A DNA stretch of 64,000 nt. Origin: Vitis vinifera. Lineage: Eukaryota; Streptophyta; Magnoliopsida; Vitales; Vitaceae. The stretch lies in assembly GCF_030704535.1 (NCBI RefSeq), contig NC_081810.1, positions 5,117,501 to 5,181,500 of the forward strand. The letters are read 5' to 3'. Both the position numbers and the translations under genes were made by a program. Below the pieces are notes generated by a model. That model was not told the origin of the DNA. It saw only the letters and a list, made by a program, of their open reading frames with translations, and searched no databases. Positions 24,901-36,623 of the stretch are shown here, piece by piece (position 1 is the stretch's first letter; each line of letters starts with the position of its first letter).

Positions 24901-27270
24901 TATGTTAGGTGGCCTGAGTGCAGACAAAATAAGGATGGTTGATGGGTTCACTTCTCAGCAAGTCTATGGATCATGTGTGGAAGTTTAAGGAAAAAAAAAG
25001 GTTATGTTTTTTTGAAGAAATCCTCCTTATCTTAACAGGAACCCATGCACCCTCTTAATTAAAGGAAATCAGCTTTTACTTTTAGGAATGCAGGCCTTGC
25101 AATTGGGTGAGGCAGTCGTTAGAGTTGATGAGGGGTGGGGGGATGATTGCCTGGACTTCAAAGCTCTGCTTGCTATGTTGCTAGGTCTGCAATTCATTTA
25201 TGTTGAGGCAGCTTCTTTTGGGGTTTTGGACCGCCCTTTTGCTATGCCCTTTCTGGATTCATGGTTCGATTTATTATCTTTGGATTCTAGATCCGTGTTA
25301 TAAGTCCCTAAAATTGTTTTTAGTACTTGATTAAAAGTGCCCCATACCTGTATAGTTGGCCCCACCATGTTCGGATTGCATGGTGATCACGAGCAATTTT
25401 CATAAATATAAAACAAACACCTGGGGAAATTCCGAAATTTAGCAACTCCTCCTGCATTCATGTTTATGATTCGTTTGATACAACTTTTGAACTTCCAACT
25501 CAAATCTCTAGTCCTCTTCATAGGATTAAGAGTGAAAAACAAGGTTGACCCTAGAGTGAAAGTGAGTCCGTGAAACAAGCTCTGGCACCCTGAGTGTTAA
25601 AAGAGAGAGACTCAACTCTGGAGAAATGTCCAATCCAGTGCCGTGGATTGAGCGAGAGGTTCTTTTCTCTTTTTCCATATGGGGTGCATTATTTGAGAAA
25701 TGAGAAGAGGCACAAGTGGTAGTAGTAGGGCTGTGGGAGGACTGAGGAGTTTTTGGTTGTGCGGTTCAATGCGTTCATAATGCATGTGCATCCCCACGTG
25801 AAGCAGCGGACTCCGAGCATGGACCTTTTTGGACTAATCCGCCGATTACTTGGACTACCGACCATTTCCCATTTTGATTTCTCTCATTTATGCTGCTTCT
25901 TTTTTCAAATTATTACTCTTACAGTCTTACTCTTAGGATGCTTCTCTCTCATCCACGTGGTTATTATTTCACATGATTTCTTTCCTCTTTACTTTTAATT
26001 TTGCATGATAAAAAAGTGTTTTTACTCGTCACTTTCTTTATTACCCAAATTTTTGCTTTTGTTAAATTCAACGATCGTGTCATATGGGCCCTTGATTCTA
26101 AGTCTCAGTAAAGACAGTGATAATAATACCTTTCAATTTCTCTATAGCATATTCTTCATAATATTTTGGTTAAATTAACCTTTTATATCGGAGCCGCATC
26201 AAAATGTTGACTTCTGTTAGTTCACAAACTTCATGGGACCTGACACATTCAAGTTAATTTTTTTAAAAAGAAGTCAATGTTGAACTCTCAGGAATGGGTT
26301 AAGGTTCCCGCTTCGCTTCATTCTCCTGGAGTCCAAATGCAAGTCTTTTGATGGCTGAGAAGCTGATAAAATTTGAATTGTTTTCACTTTTGGGAAAAGG
26401 AAAGGGAAAGAAAAGGGCAAGCAATAGGGACTAGGGAGTAGATTTGCGATAAAAGTGGAGCAGTGTTAGTCTTTTAGAAGGCCATAGGCCCATAGTATAT
26501 TAGTATCAGAAGTTTTGGTACTCTCAGGGGGCCACTCTGTAACGTACTCGCCCATCCAGGGAGGAACGTAGAATTGAAATGAGCATAAGGCAGCAGCCAA
26601 AAGATACGCCGCATCGCCTTGCACATGAGGCTGTACCCTATGGACGTGCCTCATCTTATTCATTTCACCCATCCAATCAATCTTTTTTTGAAAAAAAACT
26701 GAACCCCTGTTAGCAGTCAAAGGTTGGTGCAGCAACTCTGTCATATTAGTCAACTCGTAACAATTACGGTGGAGGGGATGGGAATGCTCCCCCTATTCAA
26801 AATTTTTATTATTATTAAAAAGGAAAAGTTAATTAAGTTGTAGGTTTAGATTTGATTCAACATAAACCCCTTCAAGTTCCAATGTTGTTAAGACTGGAGG
26901 TAGGGTTTTTGTTTAGAGATGTAGAAAAACTCCATGTGTTGGGGCTTGGATTATTAAGACTTCTTAGGACTAAACCTACATTAATAGTCGATCATGTGTT
27001 TTTTTAAGGTAGTAGCATCTCCATGCCCAATTTAAAATGATTTTAAGTGAAGGTGCGGCTCATTGGTCAACTCACTTCAAAGCCTGTAATCACCCTAATT
27101 ATTACCAATAATCTAAGATAATAAAGAAATATATGCAAGGTAAGATTGGGAGCGTACAAGTGGGGGTTTTTTTGTTGGGTAGCTGTTGTCTGGCGCATCC
27201 CTATTTTGAATCCTACATTCTTCTCTCTCTCCAGGTCTCCTTGTTCACACTTCTCACCGCTTACCTCCTT
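15940..27270. other. 11-kb gene-free interval
   Basis: No gene, tRNA or rRNA could be supported here. The content is AT-rich single-copy-looking DNA with poly-T and poly-A runs and a few moderately GC-rich patches (22.2-23.1, 24.3-24.9, 26.5-26.75 kb). Frames such as 23377-23652, 24306-24593 and 25088-25303 resemble no family I know. I scanned for common conserved plant miRNAs by eye and saw none. Confidence 0.5.
26466..26753 (-). other. Unrecognised 95-codon open frame
   Basis: This frame lies in a locally GC-richer patch and has protein-like composition (LLAAALCSFQFYVPPWMGEY within it), unlike the Phe/Lys-rich frames elsewhere. I do not recognise a family, and no splice-linked neighbour exon was found. 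It may be a chance frame or a fragment of a decayed gene. Confidence 0.2.
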
Positions 27271-27277
27271 CCTCTTC

Positions 27278-27285
27278 TATATATT
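27278..27285 (+). promoter_or_regulatory. TATA box of the SOSEKI gene
   Basis: TATATATT is followed by a CT-rich leader, typical of plant 5' UTRs, and lies about 150 bp before the ATG at 27431. Confidence 0.55.
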
Positions 27286-27430
27286 TCCCATTTCAAAAGC
27301 CTATCCCCCTTGCGTTTTTCTTTTCAGACTGGTCCCTTCAGTTTTCCCGCACTTTCCTTTGCCTTTCTTCTGATTTTCTTCAAAGTCAAGTCAGTTTTTT
27401 TTATCAGCTACTGCTGCTGGCCTTGGACCA

Positions 27431-29526
27431 ATGGCGGCGACGACATCCAGGGCGAGAGCGGAGCTCCAGCTCCCCAAGAAATGGAAGGAGAGGGAGACCA
27501 GTCCAGAGAGAACCAAAGTGTGGACAGAGCCCAACAGGAGAAAAGTCTCTGTTGTTTACTACCTCTCCAGAAACGGCCAGCTCGAGCACCCTCATTTCAT
27601 GGAGGTCCCTCTTTCCTCTTCCGACGGTCTCTTTCTCCGAGGTAACGCCAAATCCTGGGTTTCCTTATTTTTCTGCATTTTCTTGGCGACCCAATAGTTT
27701 TCATGTTTTTCTGCGTCACTCTTCTTCTTTGCCCTTCAGATGTTATCAACCGGTTGAATGTTCTCCGGGGCAATGGCATGGCAGGCATGTACTGTTGGTC
27801 TGCAAAACGGTGCGTTTCGCTATTTTCCTCGTCGATCACTGTGATTTATAATTTAGTTTCTTAGCTCATTTGATGCTTATCTACAGGAGCTACAAGAACG
27901 GATTTGTGTGGCACGATTTGGCCGAGAACGATTTCATCTACCCAGCGCATGGACAAGAGTACGTTCTCAAAGGATCGGAGCTTCTCGAGGGGTCTCCCAA
28001 ACCGAAATCCAACGAAACGATGTCATCCAGCTTCAGAAAACCGCCGGAAACGCACAAGTCCAGCGACGATTCCGACTTTCCGGTGGTTGTGCGGAGGCGG
28101 AACCAATCATGGAGCTCAATTGATCTTCACGAGTATAAAGTTTACAAGGCCGAGTCCACTGGTGAGTCTACCGGTAAGGCCGCCGCAGACGCGTCGACTC
28201 AAACCGATGACAAGAGAAGACGAAGGAGAATGATCAGAGAAGAAGAAATAGAACCCAAAACCGAAGAGCAAGAACCGTATCAGAACCACAGCACAGAGCT
28301 GAGCAGAGAAGAGATTTCACCCCCACCGTCCGATTCTAGCCCCGAAACCCTAGAATCACTGATGAAAGCGGACGGACGGCTGATATTAGGGGCGGGGGGT
28401 GGAAATCAAGATCAGACGGCTAGTATGAGCAACCCTAGCGTGGGAAGGATGAAGGCGTCCTCGGTTCTGATGCAGTTGATATCCTGCGGGTCGATGTCGT
28501 TCAAGGACTGTGGGCCTACGATTGTCAAAGATCAAGGGTTGGCATTGATTTCCCAGTACAAAGCAAGGTTGCCCCGCGGAGCAGCGAATCAGGAGACATC
28601 AATGGAGAACCCTAGATATGGAGGGGTAAGCTTGGAAGATAAAGAGTACTTCAGTGGGAGTTTGATTGAGACTAAGAAAGACCAATTCCCAGCTTTGAAA
28701 AGATCATCCTCTTACAATGCAGATGGGTACGTTTCTTTTTTGATATTCATGGATGACTAAAATTCTTCCTATGATTTTTTAAATTTAAGAATAATGGATA
28801 GGAATATAGGATCATATTCTCAAGGTTTAATTTTGTACTTTTTCAGTAGTCGTACTTAATTATGCTTTTTAGGCTTTATTTGCCTAATAGAAGACTGGGC
28901 CTGGACTGTGTGATAATACATGACTTAAAGGAGAGGGAAAAGGGGTGATGGGAAATTTCACACGGGAAGTGGTCTACTACTGTACCACATTACCCTTGTT
29001 TTCTATATCAAAAATTCTTCTCGCCTAGCCATGATTTGACAGGATTTTGAGTCAGAAAATATATGATTCTTTGGATTTGGATTTTTTTAATGCCCAGATT
29101 CGTACGGTGTTTCACAAAAATCCACCCCCCTAGTTTCCCCCTTTCCACACCTTGTTGGATCCAAGTTGTGAATCATCTTATATTAAATATCGTCGGTGCA
29201 ATTTATAATGCATGCCGCAAATTTAAACATGTGGGTTCCAAAATTTTTAAATCATTCGATGGTTCAATTAATATTGTCTTAGATGGGTTTGACTTTGTAA
29301 TGCGTATGCTTTTGAATTATTGATATGTGTTGAAAAGTTCAGAATGAATGGGTGGAACAGGAGCTCGCAACTGGAAATGGGTGACAAAGAGGTTGATGGG
29401 GTGCGGGCTAAATGCATACCAAGAAGGTCCAAGACTTTATCGGCAAAGAAAGAGAGCAACGCTGAAATCTCTTGCAGCACTAGTCAACATGGTAGCAAAA
29501 GACTAGAGGGCTCAACCCTGAGTTAA
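27431..29526 (+). CDS. SOK: SOSEKI (DUF966) polarity protein (4 exons)
   Basis: SOSEKI proteins mark corners or edges of the plasma membrane and help orient cell division; their N-terminal domain is a DIX-like polymerisation domain. Exons are 27431-27641, 27740-27809, 27887-28726 and 29361-29526, all GT-AG and in phase, giving 428 residues. The DIX-like region spans about residues 30-126 ([20 protein letters not shown], then [20 protein letters not shown]). A disordered charged middle follows, then the conserved box [17 protein letters not shown], the [14 protein letters not shown] block at the exon 3 end, and the late motif [11 protein letters not shown] (residues 388-398) in exon 4. The last intron (28727-29360) is the longest. 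The gene appears intact. Which of SOK1-5 it corresponds to cannot be told here. Confidence 0.94.
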
Positions 29527-31012
29527 AATTTCAAAATGGGCTTGGGTGCATTGTAATATTTACTCAATACTTTTTGAAATTGGAAAGTGGGAGGAAAAGG
29601 AGGCAGCGAAATATGCGGTGGTGAATGGCGGTCACGGCACGGCAGTGTGGTGCATTGGAGGGGTGGGGGGAAGTGAAAATGGGGAATCGGACAAGGGAGC
29701 CCTTTTGTTGAAGCTTGGGCCTTGGGTGTTTGGGAGGTTATTTTTTGCATTAATTTCGGTAATTGTAGTTGACTAATTGTATCTTGAGTTTTGACTTGTA
29801 TAACGTTTGGGGGAGACGACGGAAATAGAATTTTGTCCCTGGTGTTTGGCATGTCCCTGCACCTTGTACCTCAAAGCCTTCAGGATTCGTGGAGTTGAGT
29901 CATCATATATTGCAGGGCAGGGCTTTGCAGGCATTCAAAAGGAGTAGGTATCACACGCAACTTGGTTGCAGCAATCAATGGCGCCTTTTCTCATCTCCAA
30001 ATAATTCACCATCTCCACATGGACAGAGAGAGAGAGATCCCTGGATGTTACAATAAATGCCAGGGCAGGGTTGTAATGATTTAGAGTCTGGAGATGAAGA
30101 CGTGGTATGGCGTCCTTGGCTTCCTCCATTAAAGACACCACACATCATTATGATCGTTCCCAGGTGCCAGACGGTTCTGTATTGAATCCAATCTCATTAC
30201 AGATACTATATTTTAATATCAAAAAGATGGACAAAAGTTGTAGGATTGCTTTGAATGCGTTGCTCTTTTAGATATGGCATTAAGAAGTTGGCAATAAGTC
30301 GAGGTTTTTAGTCAATGTACATTGTACACCTCACCCTTCTTAAATTCAATAATGACAGCTAGCTATTTTTTATGGGCATGTAAAACACAAAAATAATTAT
30401 TTATTTATTATTATTAAAATGATATTTTAAACTCACATATTTTTATCATCTAATATTTCTAAATAAACTAGGCTTCCGTATTATCTCATAACATTATAAT
30501 TCAAGGATATAAATAAAAATTGGCTGAAATTTAAAAAATAATAAAATTGAAAACAGAAGTTATGGATTTATTTGCTAACTGTTTTTTAAAATTGTTCTTA
30601 TATATTTTGTAAAATAAACGTCTATTTAAAAACCAAAAATATTTTTAATCTATTTTTAAATATGTTGTAAAAATAATTTTAGGTCTAGTATTTTATTTTT
30701 AATTATTTTACATGTATATATAATTATTTTTAAAAATAATTCTTAAAAAACAAATAAAAATAATAAAAAAAAAAACTAAAATATGTTTTATAAAAACATC
30801 TTATTTTTTGTTTTTAAGAAGAAAAAAAAAACAGAAAACGGTTTTTTTTATTGTTAAACATGTTTTCCTTTTTTTTTTCTTTCTAAAAAACAAAAAATTA
30901 CCAAAAATGACCTATATGTATTTTTTAAAATTCGATTCCCCTTATTAAAATTTGTAACTTGTTTATGCTTATATTTTCCATTAAGAACCTTCCCTTCAAA
31001 TAAATAGAATAT
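29527..31012. other. SOSEKI 3' flank and AT-rich spacer
   Basis: The first few hundred bases are probably SOSEKI 3' UTR. From about 30380 to 30905 the sequence is extremely AT-rich with runs such as AAAATTGTTCTTA and AAAACAGAAAACGG, resembling the interior of the MITE at 7650-8345; this may be a decayed copy, but I could not define ends. Confidence 0.45.
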
Positions 31013-31207
31013 TGTTGTAAAATTATAAAGTGAAAAGAAAAGAAAACAAGAAAAAGAAATTAGAATGTAGGAAGAGAATAAAATACATAGAAAAACTTTA
31101 TTGAATTTCATTAGGGGTCTCTCTCTTTTATAGGGAGTTATAAAAGATATTTATGGATGATCATCTACAAGTTACCATAGTGATACAGAATCTCATATTT
31201 TATAACA
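31013..31207 (-). repeat. 3' LTR of the copia element
   Basis: On the plus strand it runs from TGTTGTAAAA to TTTTATAACA, so the TG...CA ends are intact. Just inside, on the sense strand, a short purine stretch (AATGGAGAGTG) is the likely polypurine tract. It contains the shared stretch TTAGGGGTCTCTC. Confidence 0.88.
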
Positions 31208-33731
31208 CTCTCCATTGGATGATCATAAGAATATGTCTCATTAAAATCTTTCTAGAAAAAACCCTAGTAAAGGAAAAAGAGTACAATATTCTTTTGGATT
31301 ACTATAACTGCCTCGTTAAAAACCTTGTCAGTAAAACCCAATGAGACAAAACCTAGACGAAGGAAAAAAGAGTGCAGTATATCCATATTATCAATCTTCC
31401 CCTCATGTAAACATGATTATGATTTCTTCAACATTTCAAATGATAGATCTTTCAATCTTCGCATTCCAAAGTCATACCTTAACTTTTTCAATGTGGTCGA
31501 AGGTAACGCCTTTGTGTATAGATCTGCTAGATTATTGCATGACCGAATCTGTTGAACATCGATCTCACCTTTCTTTCGGAGCTCATGAGTATAGAAGAAT
31601 TTAGGGAGATATGCTTAGTTCTATCACCTTTTATGAATCCTCCTTTAATTTGCGCAATACAAATAACATTATCTTCATGTAACTTGGTTGCATTGCCTTT
31701 GATGGAAGGTAGTCTACATGTTTCTTGAATATGTTGGATCATTGACCTTAGTCATAAATATTCACGACTTGCTTCATGAATTGCAAGAATTTCTGAATGA
31801 TTTGATGATGTGGTCACCATTATTTGTTTGATAGATCTACATGAGATAGTAGTACCAATGTAATTAAACACATACCATGTTTGTGACTTACCTTTATATG
31901 AATCTAAAAGATATTCTGCATCTGCATATCCAAACAATTGTTGTTTTGATTCCCTTTAGTAAAATAAACTTATATCAGTAGTTCTGCGAAAATAACGCAA
32001 TATATGTTTGATACCATTTCAATGTCTTCAAGTTGGAGCGGAACTATATCTTGCTAATAAATTGATAGAAAAAACAATGTTTGGATGTATACAATTGGCA
32101 AGATATATAAGTGCACCAATAGCACTAAGATATGGTACTTCATGACCAAGTAATTCTTCATTATTTTTCACAATGACAAAATGAATCATTTTTCACATTA
32201 AGTGATTGAACAACCATTAAAGAACTTAAAGAATGCACTTTATCCATATAAAAACGCTTCAAAACTTTCTTAATATATGTTGATTGATGTACTAAAACTT
32301 CATTTGGAAAATGCTCGATTTGCAGGCCGAGACAAAATTTTGTTTTTCCAAGATATTTCATCTCAAATTCCTTCTTAAAGTAATTTGTTGTTCTTGTGAG
32401 CTCTTCAGGAGTTCCAACAAGATTTAAGTCATCAACATACACTGCAATAATTGCAAATTCGATTTCTGATTTCTTAATGAAGATGCATGGGCATATAGGG
32501 TTATTTATATACCCTTCTTTTAGCAAGTATTCGCTAAAGCGATTGTATCACATGCGTCCAGATTGCTTGTATTCATACAAGGATCGTTGTAACTTGATTA
32601 AGTACATGCTACAAGGCTTTGTACTATTTGCTTCAAGCAATTTAAATCCTTCAGGGATTCATGTATATATCATTATCCATGGATCCATATAAATATGTTG
32701 TAATAACATTCATAAGACACATATCTAGTCCTTCTGGGACTACCAAACTAATTAAGAAATTATATGTGATTGCGCCCATGATGGGAAAGAATGTTTCTTC
32801 ATAGTCAATACCAGGTTTCTACGAGAAACTTTGTGCTACTAATCGTACTTTATATCTTATGATCTCATTATTCTCATTGCGTTTTCGTACAAATACCCAT
32901 TTGTACTCAACAGGCTTTACATCTTTAGGTGTTTAGACTACAGGTCCAAAAACTTCTCATTTTGTTAATGAGTTTAATTTTGTTTGTATAACTTCTTTCC
33001 ATTTTGGCCAATCATTTATATGTCGGCATTCTTCCACATTTCGTGGTTCAAGATCTTCATTATTCCTTATGGAGGCCACTTCAGAAGTGAAAATAATATT
33101 ATTTTGATTCCATTTTTCTACCATGTATACATAACTTATTGAAATCTCACAATTTTCAGGTGTCTATGCTTCTTCAGGGACTTTTTGTTTAATATGTGCC
33201 TCTTCAGGGGCTTCTTGCTCAATATGTGCCTCTTTAGGGCCTTCTACATTATTTGTGTCTCTTCTAGGGCTATAGATTTATCAACTTTAAACTGATCAGT
33301 CATTTTGATGGCTTTTTTTAAAGTGTCAAGTTTTTCTTAGGTTCTCCTCTTTTGGGGAGTTACATTCTTTGAGCCGACAGGTCTACCATGCTTCAGGCAT
33401 ATCTTAGATTCATTTGTTAATTGTCCTATAGGGACATCAATCCGTGTTGGAGTATTTGTAGCCGGAATATATGACTTTGTCACTTTTTTTGTATGAATGC
33501 ATCTTGTAGTTGATTTGCAAGATTTTGCAAATGAATGATCCTTTGAACATCTAGTTCACAATGATTTGTATGAGAATCAAGATGAGTCAAAGTCAATCCA
33601 TTCCAAATAATATCACACCATTCTTCTGGAACTGGCTCTTTTCCCCTTAACGATGAGAAAATTGTCTCATTAAAATGATAATCTGCACAACATGTCATTC
33701 TACCTTTTAAGTGTATAGGTAGACTAGTCAC
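31208..33731 (-). pseudogene. pol: copia pol remnant: linker, reverse transcriptase, RNase H
   Basis: Three separated minus-strand frames show copia pol. Frame 33480-33731 carries the pre-RT linker with HFNETIFSS-like and IIHLQNLANQL stretches. Frame 32161-32526 is RT, with the catalytic YVDD box at 32428-32439, followed by LVGTPEEL and KYLGKTKFCLGLQIE. Frame 31752-31937 is RNase H, with YADAEYLLDS and SSNHSEILAIHEASRE. Stops and frameshifts between them show decay. The first Asp of RNase H (ADAEY) is still there. Confidence 0.85.
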
Positions 33732-34908
33732 TAATTAAAAACTTCTGGTTTTGTAATGTACATCCATATGACCTTTTACCCCGGGGGACCAAGTCTGTCT
33801 TAAAAGATTCTTCTGGATCTATCATCATATAAAGTGTCATTCACATGAAATCAAATACTACTAATGACATAGTATAAGCTCTTCTGGAGCCTTTAATTTG
33901 GTTTCTATCACCTAATATAGTATTGACATTGTTTGTCATCAATGTTGTACAATTAATGAGACAAGAGTTTCATCAAAGTAACAAGTTATAAAACATTGTC
34001 ATAAAGACTTTGTCTTTATAGAATTGAATAAATATTATCATAGAGAAATAGTTAAAATCAATGGAAAAATATTAGTCATTGATGATGACTTAACTTAATA
34101 ACTTGCGTAAAAGCAATGAGAGCATATATAACATAATAAAACAAATATGAAAAAATAATTTAAAATTATATATTTCTTAAAAATCTCACACATTTGATTT
34201 TATAAGTGTGGAACAATTTATACATGAAATAATTAAGCATTTCAATAACCAAACTAATTGTAGTGATAGATCAATAATTTTATTCAAAATATTATTATGA
34301 TCTAAATCAATGTGCAAAAATTAATTCATAAATCAAAATTTCAATAGAACATATCATGATTTAAAGCATCTTGTTGTCTCAAAACTTCAATTGAAATACT
34401 ACAAATCCATTTGAACATATATGTAAAGATATAACATAATATATTGAGAACAATAGTTGAACCTATTGTAATTTCAAAATTATTTTGGATAATGAAATTA
34501 TTGCATTAATAAAAATACCGTATGTAGCAACATGCAATAATATATGTAAATTTTTCTACTAATGACAATATAACTTCTAATAATAGAAATTTATAAAAAC
34601 TATCAATCACTTACCTATTTGTATAACTTGATATACAAAAATATTAATCCTTTGATAATATGCAAATATTATCTATATGCTTAGGCTATAATATATTTCA
34701 TTATAATTTTTGGTTATATAAATTTCATAAACTTGTACAAAATTTTTAGATAACAATTTCGTTCTCTATAGCTTCTAGCTATAAGAAAGTACATATTAAC
34801 AACTTTGGCATAACCTTTGACTAGCACAAAGAATGTTAATTTTCTTACTTTTATAACTTCGGGTTATGAATAATAATATTTATATAACTTCTAGTTATAT
34901 AACAAAAT
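33732..34908. other. AT-rich gap where copia protease and integrase should be
   Basis: No protease or integrase motif (DSG, or the HHCC and DDE blocks) can be read in any frame. The sequence is very AT-rich, and its upper part (from about 34560) contains degenerate copies of the hairpin repeat seen in the leader. Deletion or replacement of about 1.5 kb of pol is the simplest reading. Confidence 0.6.
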
Positions 34909-36190
34909 TTAAAAAATTATGTATCTTCTAGGTACATAGTTGTTCATTTCAATTTCCTTTTCTTTTATTGATGTTTGGTAAAGGTCGAGCAAATGTTTGA
35001 GCGTACGACAGGTATGCGACCAATGCCCCTTCATACCACATTCATAACACTTATTCTCATGGTTCTTAGGAGGTTTGTCTTGTAAACACTTTCCATTTTC
35101 TTGTTTTACCTCAATATTATTCCACTTCTGGTAGTGCAATAAGGCTTTCATTTTTTGAGAATTTGGTAAATTATTTATATAAGAACCATGGTATTGAGGA
35201 TTTCTTCCACGACCATGTCCTCATCATCGTCCATGAGTTTGGGACAATATTGCATTCACTTCAGGGAATGATTCAGATCTAATTGGACGAGATTGGTGAT
35301 TTCTCATCAAAAACTCATTTTTTGTTAAACCTTCATGGAGATGATAACGAAGGAAAATCAGTGTTTTTGCACGATCCTGCAGGAATGCTTGATTTTCTTC
35401 TTTGATCATAACTCCAAAATTCATTGACAATTTTGTTTTGAATAACTTCTAGTTATACAAGAGAATTATAAATTGTATACATAGCTTCTAGCTATGAAAT
35501 TATTGTTAATAAAAATTGTTTTCCATAATTTCTGTTGTGAAAAATAAGTGAGTACAAAATAAAAATTAAAAGTCAATATTTTTCATAACTTTGAATTATG
35601 ATCATTTTGTCAAAACAAGAAAATACGCAAATTTGTATATAGCTTCAGGCTATGAACTATTTATGTATAACTTCTAGTTACACAGTATAATTAAAAGAAA
35701 TTAAAAGTTAATATCTTTCATAGCTTCAGGTCATGATTATTTTGTCAGAATAAGAAAATATTTAAATTTGTACATAACTTCAGGCTATGAACTGTTTTTT
35801 TATATAAATTTGTGTATAGTTTCAGGCTATAAACTATTCATTGGGTAGATTTGTGCATAACTTTAGGTTATGAACATTTATTTATTTCATAGCTTTTGGC
35901 TATAATATTGTTTGGTATAACTTCCAGTTATACCGTATAATTAAAAATAAATAATTGGGGATCATATACATCACATCTGGTCATGTATTTGTTATTTTGT
36001 AATTTTTCCCCATAAGTTCTGGTTATATGAATTGCACATTTCATAACTTGTGGTTATGAATTTATCTCATAATTTATGATTTATCTCACAACTTCTTATT
36101 ATAGGGATTGTACATATTTTTCATAACTTCTGGTTATGAATTTACTCTATAATTTATAATTTATCCCATAACTTCTTGTTATAGGAATTA
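34560..36190 (-). repeat. Array of short hairpin repeats in the copia leader and around gag
   Basis: About twenty copies of a motif with plus-strand consensus CATAACTTCTGGTTATG are scattered at intervals of about 20-60 bp. Each is a 5-8 bp stem with a pyrimidine-rich 5-nt loop (TTCTG, TTCTA, TTCAG). Perfect examples: 34767-34783, 34882-34900, 35480-35496, 35856-35872, 35914-35934 (8-bp stem), 36042-36058, 36122-36138. Most lie in the leader between the 5' LTR and gag; several lie beyond gag. The gag frame itself contains only a single copy, near its 3' end. Confidence 0.8.
34909..35430 (-). pseudogene. gag: copia gag remnant with CCHC zinc knuckle
   Basis: Two minus-strand frames, 35224-35430 and 34909-35151, carry gag. 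The first reads QAFLQDRAKTLIFLRYHLHE and then jumps to FLMRNHQSRP, which suggests an internal deletion relative to the usual gag. The second holds the zinc knuckle CYECGMKGHWSHTC (CX2CX4HX4C, 35008-35049) and the trailing LLDLYQTSIKEKE. A stop or frameshift near 35200 separates them. The expected N-terminal part of gag is missing. Confidence 0.85.
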
Positions 36191-36428
36191 TACATATTTA
36201 TGTATTCAAATAAAATATATTGAAAATAGATATCAAAATGTAATAAAATAGAAAATCATTATATAAGTTTATCACATACCTTTTTGTGAGAAAGAAGAGA
36301 AAAAGTCTTTTTATTTCTCTGAAGGGAATAACATCTTTCTATTTCTCTAAAGAGAATAACGTCTTTCTTATTTCTTTGAATAGAAAAAAATCTTATCTCT
36401 TTTGTAGAGACTATTCATACTGATAACG

Positions 36429-36623
36429 TATTGTAAAATTATAAAGTGAAAGGAGAAGAAAACAAAAAAGAGAAATTAGAATGTAAGAAGAGAATAGAAT
36501 GCATAGAAAAACTTTATTGAATTTCATTAGGGGTCTCTCCCTTTTATAGGGAGTTACAAAAGATATTTATGGATGATTATCCACAAGTTACCATAGTGGT
36601 ACAAAATCTCATATTTTATAGCA
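36429..36623 (-). repeat. 5' LTR of the copia element
   Basis: This copy aligns with the left LTR without gaps and differs at 15 of 195 positions by my count. Its outer end is TATTGTAAAA where the left copy has TGTTGTAAAA, so the terminal TG has mutated. On the sense strand, just after the LTR, the sequence CGTTATCAGTATGAA sits where the primer-binding site should be. Confidence 0.88.

Larger units (their letters stand above)
31013..36623 (-). mobile_element. Decayed Ty1-copia LTR retrotransposon
   Basis: Two 195-bp LTRs (31013-31207 and 36429-36623) flank a 5.2-kb interior transcribed on the minus strand. The right copy is the 5' LTR. Flanking pentamers AATAT (left) and AAGAT (right) match at four of five positions, a plausible eroded target-site duplication. 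Sense order is a roughly 1-kb leader with hairpins, a gag remnant, an AT-rich gap where protease and integrase should lie, then RT and RNase H remnants up to the 3' LTR. The order RT before RNase H, with a YVDD box and a gag zinc knuckle, fits copia. The coding frames are broken by stops and deletions, so it cannot act by itself. Confidence 0.88.

Noticed and set aside
27133-27851. Overlapping plus-strand frames of 142-170 codons at the SOSEKI start
   Set aside because: They read the 5' UTR and exons 1-2 in the wrong frames; the spliced SOSEKI frame explains the region.
34560-36190. CRISPR-like regularly spaced palindromic repeats
   Set aside because: Spacing is irregular, units differ, the host is a plant, and the array lies inside a retrotransposon.
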